A stretch of 64,000 bases of DNA from NCBI GenBank assembly GCA_910584195.1, contig CAJTYV010000011.1, forward strand, positions 4,255 through 68,254, in the 5' to 3' direction. The stretch's first letter is position 1. Each line of letters starts with the position of its first letter. The notes beneath the pieces were generated by a model. That model had not been told where the DNA came from. It made no database searches and saw only the letters and a program-made list of their open reading frames with translations. The position numbers and the translations under genes are program-made. This DNA comes from an uncultured Ruminococcus sp. (GTDB taxonomy: Bacteria; Bacillota; Clostridia; Oscillospirales; Ruminococcaceae). Shown piece by piece: positions 26,096-34,042 of the stretch.

Positions 26096-26936
26096 TGGAA
26101 AAGCAGTTTCAGCAGCGGTAAAAGCAGAGGTAGCAGCCGAAGCGGCAAAGCTTAAGGAGGAAAACGGTCTTAAGGTAGGACTTGCGGTTGTTATCGTGGG
26201 AAACGATTCCGCTTCGAGGGTTTACGTAAACAATAAGAAAAAGGCATGCGAGGCGGTCGGATTTCAGTCGTTTGAATATGCTTTGGACGAAAGCACAACT
26301 CAGGAGCAGCTTCTTGACCTTGTAAATGTTCTGAACCGTGACGACAGGGTAAACGGAATTCTCGTGCAGCTTCCTCTGCCTGAGCATATTGATGAAAAGG
26401 CGGTTATCAACGCGATTTCTCCCGATAAAGATGTCGACGCTTTTCATCCTGTAAACGTTGGCAAGATAATGATAGGAGAATATTCTTTCCTGCCATGTAC
26501 TCCTGCGGGCGTTATGCGGCTTATCGAAAGCACAGGAGTTGATATTACAGGCAAGCAGTGCGTTGTTATAGGGCGTTCCAATATTGTGGGAAAACCGCAG
26601 GCTATGCTGCTTTTGCAGAAGAACGGAACGGTAACTGTTTGTCACTCCAAAACAAAAAATCTTAAAGAGATATGCCTTTCCGCTGATATACTGGTAGTTG
26701 CCATAGGTCGGGCAAAATTTGTTACGGGCGATATGATAAAAGAGGGTGCGGTAGTTATAGACGTTGGTATGGACAGAGACGAAAACGGCAAGCTTTGCGG
26801 CGATGTTGATTTTGAATCAGCCGAAAAGACTGCCGGCTGGATAACTCCTGTTCCGGGCGGCGTAGGCCCTATGACGATTTCTATGCTTATGAAGAATACT
26901 CTCACGGCGGCGAAACAGCAGGCAGGCATTGAATAA
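26079..26936 (+). CDS. folD: Bifunctional methylenetetrahydrofolate dehydrogenase/cyclohydrolase
   Basis: 285 residues. FolD interconverts methylene-, methenyl- and formyl-THF using NADP. Signatures are SASRVYVNNKKKACEAVG with the catalytic lysine region, GILVQLPLPEHID, PDKDVDAFHPVN, the nucleotide-binding VVIGRSNIVGKP and the terminal PGGVGPMTISML. The start lies within the lgt tail with AAGGAGGAAGAT before it, so translation is coupled to lgt. Confidence 0.97.
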   Translation: MAQIIDGKAVSAAVKAEVAAEAAKLKEENGLKVGLAVVIVGNDSASRVYVNNKKKACEAVGFQSFEYALDESTTQEQLLDLVNVLNRDDRVNGILVQLPLPEHIDEKAVINAISPDKDVDAFHPVNVGKIMIGEYSFLPCTPAGVMRLIESTGVDITGKQCVVIGRSNIVGKPQAMLLLQKNGTVTVCHSKTKNLKEICLSADILVVAIGRAKFVTGDMIKEGAVVIDVGMDRDENGKLCGDVDFESAEKTAGWITPVPGGVGPMTISMLMKNTLTAAKQQAGIE

Positions 26937-26946
26937 GTCAGATTAA

Positions 26947-27120
26947 AGGCAGCGCCGCACAAAGCACGTCTTACGGCTTTGTATGTCATCTGTTTGCATA
27001 TTTTTCGTCATCTTGCACAGAAATTCTTTGAAATATGACAGTATTTCTGCATCGTTTTTGTACGATCTGACAAAAAATCTGACTGCGTATCTGACGTACA
27101 AGTTCTATGAGGCGCTGCCT
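26947..27120. mobile_element. MITE-like element with GGCAGCGCC terminal inverted repeats
   Basis: Perfect 10-bp ends AGGCAGCGCC (26947-26956) and GGCGCTGCCT (27111-27120) bound 174 bp. The left end continues GCACAAAG like the short hairpin repeats at 20220 and 24873. The interior has no supported gene. It lies downstream of folD. Confidence 0.6.
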
Positions 27121-27176
27121 AAAATGGAATGCAGGGTAGATCACGGTATATATCTATTGGCTGGTAAAAAAAGCAT

Positions 27177-27245
27177 AAAAAAACAGTCCGTTGGACTGTT
27201 TTGTAAGAGGGAACGCTTTGCAAGAGAGCGTTCCCTTATGTTTTA
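27177..27245. terminator. Tandem terminators between folD and the CPBP protease gene
   Basis: Two perfect hairpins: AAAACAGTCC/GGACTGTTTT (27180-27202; strong T-tract on the minus strand) and GGGAACGCT/AGCGTTCCC (27209-27235). Together they can end both converging transcripts. Confidence 0.85.
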
Positions 27246-27258
27246 TTGAACTGATAAA

Positions 27259-28449
27259 CTACCTGCGCAGCAGTTTGTACGCTATATAAACGATCTGTAT
27301 GGCTGCCGCGGCACAGAACGGCAGGGAAGTAAGCGCTGTGGAAGCTCCTCTGCGGGATTGATACGGAGTCGGGGACGGCAATACGTTTCCGTCCGAACGA
27401 AAAACGAACAGCATTACCATTCCAAAAAGAGACGCAGCAAACAGCACGATCGTTGCTATGTAAGATAACATTGCTCCTTTATCTGCAAAAGAACTGAATA
27501 TCGTTGAAAAGCTGTTGATAAATATGTGAACAACTATAGAAGGAATTATGGAATTGTGCCGCATTGTAATATGCGCCATAAAAACGCCTAAAAGAAACGC
27601 AAGTATGAATTGCGGTATATTGCCGTGCGCCAGTCCGAAGAAAAAAGCGGAAGCGAATACAGCAAACCTCTGATTTGCCTTAGAAAAGACCTTAAGAAGC
27701 ATTCCTCTGAACAACATTTCCTCGGTAATAGGAGCGATAATACAGGTATACATAGTTCCGAGGGCAAGCCCTAACGGAGATTCTCCCAGTCCGTCCTGAT
27801 TTGTTATGCTTGTCAAATCAAATTTGTTCAGAATTGTTTCCACAAACGATCCCGAGTACACTGAAACAGTCCATATAAACAACGCTATGAGACAGTACTG
27901 TATCGCTTTGCCGAATGTATAATCTTTAGTTCGTATCAGGCTTGTATTTTTGTATCCTGCCCATTTCATACCGATAAATGTAAACGATACGTTGCATACC
28001 AGATATATAACCATATTCAGAGCGACCAGAACCGATGAGCCGTATAGATAGTTATACAGCGTCAAGCTGTCCGCTTCGGGGTTCAGAAAGCGCATTATAA
28101 GCTGAATGCCGTTAACCAGTGCAATTGAAGCTAAAAAAGATGCGGCAAACTGAAATATCATGCACCAGCCTCCGATAGAATAGGATTTGCGGAGGTTTCG
28201 TCTTTCGGCAGCGTCGGGTTCTAAAGGAAGCTGATAGCCGGGTTCTCCGAGTCTCGGCTGAACTTCCGCATAGCTTTCGCTGTAATCCTTAAAGTCGGTT
28301 GGATTCCCGAAAGGAGCGTCTTTGTCGGCTGTCAGAGTTTTAATTATCTCTTGGTTTTTTTGATCCAGTTCACGGTTAAGCCGATATATCTCATGCTGAA
28401 GCGCCGCGACTTCTGCACTGTGCTTATCGGGATTTATAATTTCTTCCAT
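27259..28449 (-). CDS. CPBP-family intramembrane metalloprotease (CAAX-like)
   Basis: 396 residues. A short N-terminal coiled coil (VAALQHEIYRLNRELDQKNQEI) precedes about eight membrane helices. The family motifs are present: EEMLFRGMLL (Glu-Glu-x3-Arg), FGLAHGN, and HIFINSFSTI. The CPBP group includes type II CAAX prenyl proteases and bacterial proteins with roles in bacteriocin self-protection or sensing; the role here is unknown. AAGGAG lies before the ATG. The structured repeat B ends 18 bases upstream of its start. Confidence 0.88.
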   Translation of the reverse strand: MEEIINPDKHSAEVAALQHEIYRLNRELDQKNQEIIKTLTADKDAPFGNPTDFKDYSESYAEVQPRLGEPGYQLPLEPDAAERRNLRKSYSIGGWCMIFQFAASFLASIALVNGIQLIMRFLNPEADSLTLYNYLYGSSVLVALNMVIYLVCNVSFTFIGMKWAGYKNTSLIRTKDYTFGKAIQYCLIALFIWTVSVYSGSFVETILNKFDLTSITNQDGLGESPLGLALGTMYTCIIAPITEEMLFRGMLLKVFSKANQRFAVFASAFFFGLAHGNIPQFILAFLLGVFMAHITMRHNSIIPSIVVHIFINSFSTIFSSFADKGAMLSYIATIVLFAASLFGMVMLFVFRSDGNVLPSPTPYQSRRGASTALTSLPFCAAAAIQIVYIAYKLLRR

Positions 28450-28466
28450 ATCGTTACTCCTTATTT

Positions 28467-28545
28467 ATAACCACAGACGATGTCCACCGTCTCTTAGGCG
28501 GCGAACATCTTTATATTCAGTCGGAGACACGCTCTCCGACTGAAT
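28467..28545 (-). repeat. 79-bp structured intergenic repeat, copy B
   Basis: Partner of copy A (10019-10097). Its hairpin (CAGTCGGAGA/TCTCCGACTG) keeps pairing through a paired change relative to copy A. It overlaps the 3' end of the YbaK gene, supplying about the last ten codons and the stop. Confidence 0.7.
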
Positions 28546-29059
28546 CCGGCTTACTGCCGTAAGCCGTCTGCTTGTTGAAAGCAGAGCTTTGAATGCTGCT
28601 GAATTTTCCGTTTATCGCATTGACGAGCAGGGTGGGAGAAAGTCTTATCTGTGTGCCGATGCGTCCGCCGCTGATGTAGAAAAGCTCCATGTTTTCAGCG
28701 GAATCGTGTATAACGGTCATGAACTGTTTTTTCATTCCGATAGGCGTACAGCCGCCGCGGACATATCCTGTAATTTTTGTAATATCTTTTACGGCAATAA
28801 GCTCTACGGATTTTTCGTTAACGCTTTTGGCTGATTTTTTCAGGTCGAGCTCCTCCGCCACAGGCAGCAAAAAGCAATAATAAGTTCCCGATTTGCCGCG
28901 GGCGACAAGCGTTTTGAAAGTTTCCTCCAAAGGCTGACCGAGTTTTTCGGCAGTATGTATACCGTCAATAAATTCATCGCATTGGTATGTCTGGACGGTA
29001 TATTCAATACCGCACTTTTCCAGAAACCGCATTGCGTTGGTTTTTGTTTCTTTAGCCAT
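28517..29059 (-). CDS. ybaK: YbaK/EbsC-type Cys-tRNA(Pro) deacylase
   Basis: 180 residues. The YbaK fold edits mischarged Cys-tRNA-Pro. Visible features are the N-terminal TNAMRFLEKCGIEYTVQTY, CDEFIDGIHTAEKLG, FKTLVARG, the lysine in LKKSAKSVNEKSVEL and GYVRGGCTPIGMKKQ. The ATG at 29059 has AGGAGGG nine bases ahead; an in-frame GTG lies two codons earlier. The tail beyond the family core (AYGSKPDSVGERVSD) is encoded by repeat elements, suggesting an altered C-terminus. It overlaps the queH stop. Confidence 0.9.
   Translation of the reverse strand: MAKETKTNAMRFLEKCGIEYTVQTYQCDEFIDGIHTAEKLGQPLEETFKTLVARGKSGTYYCFLLPVAEELDLKKSAKSVNEKSVELIAVKDITKITGYVRGGCTPIGMKKQFMTVIHDSAENMELFYISGGRIGTQIRLSPTLLVNAINGKFSSIQSSAFNKQTAYGSKPDSVGERVSD
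28567..28594. repeat. 28-nt hairpin repeat inside the ybaK coding end
   Basis: 27 of 28 bases match 42672-42699 in inverted orientation. Core CTGCTT-GTTGA-AAGCAG is a small hairpin. A shorter match (AAAGCAGAGCTTTGAAA) occurs near 55402. Confidence 0.6.
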
Positions 29060-29669
29060 TTTCACTTGCCCTCCTGCTGAAAATGCAGCCGCAGTAATTC
29101 TGACGGTATAAATTATATTTTCGTGATAATTCTATAGAATGTTTGTAACCGTCATGCTTTTTAAAGTCCGAGAAAAGGTAAGGAACGCCGAGTTCCGCGG
29201 ACAATCTGCCGCCGCATTCGTTTATGTATGTACAGTCTTTGTGCGGACTTATCGTCAGAGTCGTTGTAAAAAAATCCAATCCCAGCTTTTTCGCAAGTCC
29301 ACCTGTTTTACGCAGACGATACTCTATACACCTGCGGCAGCGTTCTCCTCGTTCGGGAAGCTCTTCGAAACCGCGGGCAAGTTCGTAAAAGGGATTTGGG
29401 TCGTAGTCCTCGTCGATCAGATCTAACGAAAGCTCCAGCTCCGAAATAAGCCGTTTAAGCTCGCTTTTACGGAATTCGTATTCGTTTTCCGGAGCGATAT
29501 TCGGGTTGCAGAAATAAACGGTTATATCAAAATATTCATATAGATAAAGCAGAGTATGACTGCTGCACGGAGCACAGCAGGCGTGAAGCATCAGGCTCGG
29601 TTTTTTTCCGGTTTTTTTTAGTTCGGCAATTTTTTCGTCAAGAAGTCTGCCATAATTTATTTTCTGCAT
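29052..29669 (-). CDS. queH: Epoxyqueuosine reductase QueH
   Basis: 205 residues of the QueH (DUF208) family, which reduces epoxyqueuosine to queuosine in tRNA, replacing QueG. The cysteine motifs are intact: LHACCAPCSSH near residue 28, CRRC in the middle, and the family stretch TTLTISPHKDCTYINECG. One-base overlap with ricT upstream (TAATG) and seven-base overlap with ybaK downstream show an operon. The preQ1 genes are 27 kb away at 56.9-59.8 kb. Confidence 0.93.
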   Translation of the reverse strand: MQKINYGRLLDEKIAELKKTGKKPSLMLHACCAPCSSHTLLYLYEYFDITVYFCNPNIAPENEYEFRKSELKRLISELELSLDLIDEDYDPNPFYELARGFEELPERGERCRRCIEYRLRKTGGLAKKLGLDFFTTTLTISPHKDCTYINECGGRLSAELGVPYLFSDFKKHDGYKHSIELSRKYNLYRQNYCGCIFSRRASENG

Positions 29670-30535
29670 TATTTGTCCTCAAGATTTTTCAATGCGCGCA
29701 GTTCTTCTTTGTTCAGTTTTATTTCTGCGTCCTTCAATAGCTTTACCTCTCCGCGGTCAAGAGTCAGGGGGACTTCTGATTTTTCAGTCTTTACACGTAA
29801 TTTTCCGGTTATAAGATTAACGTCTACAACTTTGCCTTTGTCTCCTTCGGGGGTAACCACCAGCGCGCCGATTTTTGGTGTGATCTTCAGCAAAGCCTCG
29901 TAAGCGGACTGTTCGTTTTTAAGACAGCACATAAGACGTCCGCACGTACCCGAAATTTTTGTCGGATTAAGGGAAAGCCCTTGTTCCTTAGCCATTTTTA
30001 TAGAAACGGGATTGAAATCTCCCATATGAGCCTTACAGCAGAATTCGCGTCCGCAGATGCCGAGACCGCCAAGTATTTTCGCTTCATCACGCACTCCTAT
30101 TTGTCTGAGTTCGATACGCGTGCGGAATATTGCCGCCAGATCTTTGACAAGCTCGCGGAAATCTATGCGGTTTTCGGCAGTAAAATAAAAAAGCAGCTTA
30201 TTATTGTCGAAAGTGCATTCAACGTCGATAAGATTCATTTTCAATTTTCTTGCCGTAATTTTCTCCTGACAGATACGGAACGCCTCTTGCTCTCGTATTT
30301 TGTTTTTTTCAACAATTTTAAGGTCGTTGGGGTCAGCTTTGCGAATTATAGGTTTCAGAGGAGCTGTAACTGCGCTGTCGTCAAGCTCGCGGTTGCCGAG
30401 AACGACCTCTCCACATTCGATTCCCCTTATAGTTTCCACTATAGCGTGGTCGCCCGAATCAAGCTTGATGCTTCCGGGTGAAAAGTAATATATTTTACCT
30501 GCTTTTTTAAAGCGTATACCTACTATTTCTTTCAT
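29669..30535 (-). CDS. ricT: PSP1-domain protein RicT (YaaT)
   Basis: 288 residues. In Bacillus, RicT with RicA and RicF forms an Fe-S-containing complex needed for RNase Y-dependent mRNA maturation. The PSP1 core with LGGLGICGREFCC and SGTCGRLMCCLKNEQ supplies the conserved cysteines. The neighbour order holB-ricT is conserved in Firmicutes. AAGGAG precedes the ATG. A 148-bp gap separates it from holB. Confidence 0.93.
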   Translation of the reverse strand: MKEIVGIRFKKAGKIYYFSPGSIKLDSGDHAIVETIRGIECGEVVLGNRELDDSAVTAPLKPIIRKADPNDLKIVEKNKIREQEAFRICQEKITARKLKMNLIDVECTFDNNKLLFYFTAENRIDFRELVKDLAAIFRTRIELRQIGVRDEAKILGGLGICGREFCCKAHMGDFNPVSIKMAKEQGLSLNPTKISGTCGRLMCCLKNEQSAYEALLKITPKIGALVVTPEGDKGKVVDVNLITGKLRVKTEKSEVPLTLDRGEVKLLKDAEIKLNKEELRALKNLEDK

Positions 30536-30683
30536 TTTTTGCTCCTTTATTTATTGTCAAAAGGTGATACCCTTTGCATTAAGTTAATTCAATTTTGCAG
30601 CAGCGGTATGCCGTGACGTTCGGAGACGCTGACTTCGCTTAAGGAACAATGTCCCATTAGAGGCTGCCTGGAATTAGCGTCAA

Positions 30684-31667
30684 TTATCCTAATATCTGCA
30701 TAATTTCGGCGCAGATTCCTGCCATAACGAGAGGTGCGCTGACATTTGCTTCGACCGCACGCCAAGCGCGTTCTATGACATCGTGAATATTCATAGCCTG
30801 ATAAATAGTTATCATTCCCGAAAGTTTTTCTGCCGCGTCTTTGAAGCAGCCTATAGTTTTAGCTTTGCGGTCGCGTCCGAGTACAGCCGCATCACGTATG
30901 AGCCGGTCTGTCATGGTAAGGATCTCTCGAATATCGCCGCGTCCGTTTCCGATGGCATAAAACGCCGCGTTAAGTTCGTATTCGTCTCTTCTTATTATAC
31001 TATTTGCGATGCGTTTTGTCAAATCCACCTGACCGCGAAGCTTTTCATTGACTATATAATCGGTACATCTTCCTATATTTCCGTGAAAGCAGGCTATTGC
31101 CTCCGCAGTCTCTTCACGGCTGAATCCGCTTTCAATAAGAGAAGCTTCGGCTTCTTCTTCAGTGCATACGGATACTCCGAAGCACACGCATCTTGAAATA
31201 ATAGTCGGAAGAAATTCGTTTTTTGATTCTGCCGTAAAAATAAAGTAGGCATAGGAAGGCGGTTCTTCGATAAGCTTCAGAAGAGCGTTTTGAGCCTGAG
31301 TGTTCATGTTTCGGCAGTCGCGGAAAATATATACTTTCCTTGCCGTGTTATTGTTGGGTTTTATGCTTGCATCACTGTTTACCGAACGTGCGATTCGGAC
31401 GGAATAGCCTTCAAGCTTGCCTTCGGTAGGTACGTAAGTTACATCGGGATGAAATCCTGCCGCAACGTTTCGGCATGCTGAACACTTTCCGCATGGGACG
31501 CCGTTTACGGGCGATTCGCAAAGCAGCTGGGAGGTATAGTAGTCCGCCATAAGCTTTCTTCCGCTGCCTTTTTCGCCGTAAAAAATCACAGATTGGGCGA
31601 GCCGTCCGCTTTTACGCATATTATTGAGAGTTCCCAACAGATATTGGTTTCCGTAAATTTTTTTCAT
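30684..31667 (-). CDS. holB: DNA polymerase III delta-prime subunit
   Basis: 327 residues, clamp-loader ATPase-fold subunit. The P-loop region reads GEKGSGRKL, and the zinc module is seen as CGKCSACRNV plus an earlier Cys. SRC-type sensing is replaced by ISRCVCFGV after the QNALLKLIEEPP motif, which is a hallmark of the family. Upstream of ricT and downstream of a YaaO-type decarboxylase, it matches the yaaO...holB-yaaT neighbourhood of Bacillus, here without tmk, yaaQ and yaaR between. Confidence 0.93.
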   Translation of the reverse strand: MKKIYGNQYLLGTLNNMRKSGRLAQSVIFYGEKGSGRKLMADYYTSQLLCESPVNGVPCGKCSACRNVAAGFHPDVTYVPTEGKLEGYSVRIARSVNSDASIKPNNNTARKVYIFRDCRNMNTQAQNALLKLIEEPPSYAYFIFTAESKNEFLPTIISRCVCFGVSVCTEEEAEASLIESGFSREETAEAIACFHGNIGRCTDYIVNEKLRGQVDLTKRIANSIIRRDEYELNAAFYAIGNGRGDIREILTMTDRLIRDAAVLGRDRKAKTIGCFKDAAEKLSGMITIYQAMNIHDVIERAWRAVEANVSAPLVMAGICAEIMQILG

Positions 31668-31706
31668 AATTTTTACCTCATTATGAGCTTAGAGCAGATT
31701 CTTATT

Positions 31707-33035
31707 TTATTTTACCACATTTACGCTTGAAATGCCATAGCTTTTAAAAATATTTATGCAGTTTTCATCTATTATTTCTCCGCTGGCAGCTATTGGTATG
31801 GCAGGAGGGCATGGAACCTTTACCGAAGCGCATATCCTGCCGTTTGCGTTTTCTGCCTGTATTTCCTCGCAGGGAGAGAATGCCGCCTCCCTTATGCTCA
31901 TAGCTTTTTTCGGAAGCATCGGAACGGCTCTTATCGTTTGACGAGTCTTTTTTTCAGCAGAATCAAGGGCATTTAAGAGCTTTTTGCCGAGACTGCAAAA
32001 ATCCTCAGCTCTGTTAACGGGCGACATGAGCAGAATAAGCGTATCTTTATCTGCATATTCGCATTCCGCACCGTTTTTCCGCAGAAGTTCAGCAAGCTCG
32101 CTGCCGTTGTAACCGCTTTCAGCAGCTTTAACAGCAATGTGGAACGGCTCTCCCTCGGCGAATATAAGACGGTCGGAGAAACTGAGGCGGAAATCGTGGA
32201 TATACCGCAGATTTACGTCTATATCATGTTTTATGCGTTTCTCTATATAAACATTGCACAGGTCGAGAGACATCATAATGAGATAAGACGGACTGGTGGA
32301 CGCAAACATGCTCATTGACTGCTTGATAACGGGTTTATATTTTTCATCCGCCACATGCAGAACAGCTGCCCCTGTAAGAGCAGGCAGCATTTTATGTGCG
32401 GAATCGCAGCACATATCTGCGCCGAGAGCAATAGGGTGCAGGCTTTTAGGAAAAAAGTGAAGATGCGCGCCGTGAGCGTTGTCAACGAGAAGAAGCGCGC
32501 CGTATCTGCGGCAAAGCTCGGAAAGTGCGGGAATATCGGCAAGTCTGCCCGTATAATCGGGAGATGTCACATAAAAACAGGCATTCGGAGTTTCGGCAAG
32601 AACTGTTTCGACAAGGGAGAGATCGAGAGTTCCCGACAAAATTCCGCTTGTGTAATCGGGCATTATCCATTTAACGTCAAGATCAAGGAGGGCGCAGGCG
32701 TTGAGGAATGCGCGGTGGACATTGCGGACGGCGATGATACGGCGGTTTTCAAGCTTCATAGCTCCGAGCATAGCCTGAATGCAGTTTGTAGAGCCGCCTG
32801 CCGAAAATACCGCCGCACCCGATCCGTAAAGACGCGCGGTGTTTTTTTCGCTTTCAAGAATAATGCCGTTAGCTTCGAAAAGGCTGTCAGCGCCTTTTAT
32901 TTCGGTAATATCGTACTTGTACGCGTTGTCCGCTGTAATACCAAACGGCGGTATCCCCTTGTGACCGGGCATATGTCCCCTTAAAATATCCGAATTACCG
33001 TAATATCGCAAAAAGTTATAAATAGGCGCATTCAT
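31707..33035 (-). CDS. Orn/Lys/Arg decarboxylase family protein (YaaO/SpeA-like)
   Basis: About 442 residues, PLP enzyme of the aspartate aminotransferase-fold decarboxylase group that feeds polyamine synthesis. It opens FLRYYGNSDILRGHMPGHKG, and the cofactor lysine lies in CDSAHKMLPALTG. It is shorter than biosynthetic arginine decarboxylases of about 480-490 residues. The start is either ATG 33038, overlapping the sigma-like stop as ATGA, or ATG 33035; I prefer the latter for spacing to GAGGAG. Substrate is not predictable. Confidence 0.85.
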   Translation of the reverse strand: MNAPIYNFLRYYGNSDILRGHMPGHKGIPPFGITADNAYKYDITEIKGADSLFEANGIILESEKNTARLYGSGAAVFSAGGSTNCIQAMLGAMKLENRRIIAVRNVHRAFLNACALLDLDVKWIMPDYTSGILSGTLDLSLVETVLAETPNACFYVTSPDYTGRLADIPALSELCRRYGALLLVDNAHGAHLHFFPKSLHPIALGADMCCDSAHKMLPALTGAAVLHVADEKYKPVIKQSMSMFASTSPSYLIMMSLDLCNVYIEKRIKHDIDVNLRYIHDFRLSFSDRLIFAEGEPFHIAVKAAESGYNGSELAELLRKNGAECEYADKDTLILLMSPVNRAEDFCSLGKKLLNALDSAEKKTRQTIRAVPMLPKKAMSIREAAFSPCEEIQAENANGRICASVKVPCPPAIPIAASGEIIDENCINIFKSYGISSVNVVK

Positions 33036-33334
33036 CATATTTCTCCTCTTATATAATATTTCATAAATCTGAAAATTTTTTTTCTTGCTCTCGCCATGAC
33101 TGCAGAGACTGCCTGTACAGTTATTCCGCATCGTTCGGCTATCTCTTTTGTATCGAGCTTCTTAAAATAGTATAGCATAATTATTTCGGTTTGTCTCGCT
33201 GTCAGTTCATTTTTAATAATATTTAACAATATATTTCGTCTTTTGCTTCCGTTATCGATTTCCCCAAGCAGACAGCGTATACTCTCGTCAAATTCTCCTG
33301 TGCTTGTGTCACGGTAGCTGTTTCGTCTTGCCAA
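33035..33334 (-). CDS. Sigma-70 region 4-like small protein
   Basis: 99 residues with only a sigma region-4 helix-turn-helix (ELTARQTEIIMLYYFKKLDTKEIAERCGITVQAVSAVMARARKKI); region 2, needed to bind the -10 element, is missing. It may be a DNA-binding accessory factor or a remnant. It starts at TTG 33334 with an unusual site of AA followed by seven G's. Its end overlaps the decarboxylase start. A 78-residue protein is encoded 105 bases upstream on the same strand. Confidence 0.75.
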   Translation of the reverse strand: MARRNSYRDTSTGEFDESIRCLLGEIDNGSKRRNILLNIIKNELTARQTEIIMLYYFKKLDTKEIAERCGITVQAVSAVMARARKKIFRFMKYYIRGEI

Positions 33335-33439
33335 TATATTCCCCCCCTTGCGTCAAAAAATGTTCTATATTAAGTAAAACGATGTTTGTTTATTTCAGAA
33401 TCCGCTTGTATCAAGTGGTAACTACATATGCGCAGCGTG

Positions 33440-33676
33440 TTATGTGGAGATATTCTTATTGTGAAGCGCTTTTGAAAGCAGTGTAAGGTGAACTATTATT
33501 TCGTGCATTTCGTTATATTCGGTGTAGAGCAAACGTATTCGGCGGTCAAGGTCCAAATCCTTAACAATATTGTTTTTGCCTTGGGATTTCAGCGTTCTTC
33601 TTTGAATAAGAAGTTCCCCTATGCGTTTTTTAGCCATTATGCAGCTTACTTTATAGCCGTTTATAAGGTTATTCAT
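33440..33676 (-). CDS. Small unknown protein upstream of the sigma-like gene
   Basis: 78 residues starting MNNLINGYKVSCIMAKKRIGELLIQRRTL, basic and probably helical, without membrane segment. GAGGAGG precedes the ATG at a good distance, and a promoter lies just upstream. I do not recognise the family; short proteins of this kind with a region-4 partner occur in phage-like and accessory regions. It may act with the sigma-like protein. Confidence 0.65.
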   Translation of the reverse strand: MNNLINGYKVSCIMAKKRIGELLIQRRTLKSQGKNNIVKDLDLDRRIRLLYTEYNEMHEIIVHLTLLSKALHNKNIST

Positions 33677-33705
33677 ATACAATGCCTCCTCGTGAACCAT
33701 TTGGC

Positions 33706-33756
33706 GGTTGAAATGTATTCTACTATTATTGTAGAACATATTTCAACCAAAGTCAA
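33706..33756 (-). promoter_or_regulatory. Promoter overlapped by an 18-bp dyad
   Basis: On the minus strand TTGACT (33751-33756), 17 bp and TACAAT (33728-33733). Arms GGTTGAAATGTATTCTAC (33706-33723) and its near-perfect inverse (33731-33748) overlap the spacer and flank a seven-base centre inside the -10 region. Such placement fits a repressor site. Confidence 0.65.
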
Positions 33757-33846
33757 TAGGCAGTGAAATATTTTTATTTTTTAATTATTTAAAACAAAGT
33801 TCTATAAATCATATCAAAAAAATCCACTTATTTTGCAAAAAATCCA

Positions 33847-33875
33847 TTGACAAACCGTAAAATAAATGTTAAAAT
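33847..33875 (+). promoter_or_regulatory. Promoter of the GH74-dockerin gene
   Basis: TTGACA (33847-33852), 17 bp, TAAAAT (33870-33875), giving a leader of roughly 160 bases. Confidence 0.65.
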
Positions 33876-34042
33876 ATACATGAAGAATATTAAGCATATT
33901 ATTTAATCAAATATTAAATATCTATAAACAGATTAATTCATGCAACTAATATTGCCGAATTCTAATAATCAGGTTATAAGGTATGAGCCGTACCCTCTCT
34001 GTGCGGCAATGCCAAAAATAAATACTACAGGAGGAAACACAA

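Larger units (their letters stand above)
33677..34042. other. Divergent intergenic region between the small protein and GH74 genes
   Basis: Holds the minus-strand promoter and dyad at 33706-33756, the plus-strand GH74 promoter at 33847-33875, and a leader of about 160 bases. The leader carries a hairpin of the GCCGCAC family (33981-34014: GGTAT-AGCCGTAC, loop, GTGCGGC-ATGCC) ahead of the GH74 ribosome binding site. No further gene is supported. Confidence 0.6.

Noticed and set aside
26983..27249. 88-residue reading frame downstream of folD
   Set aside because: It lies within the MITE-like element and two terminators and has no ribosome binding site.
30536..30683. Possible repeat element between ricT and holB (AGGCAGC near one end, GCTGC near the other)
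   Set aside because: The inverted match is too short and imperfect to separate from chance.
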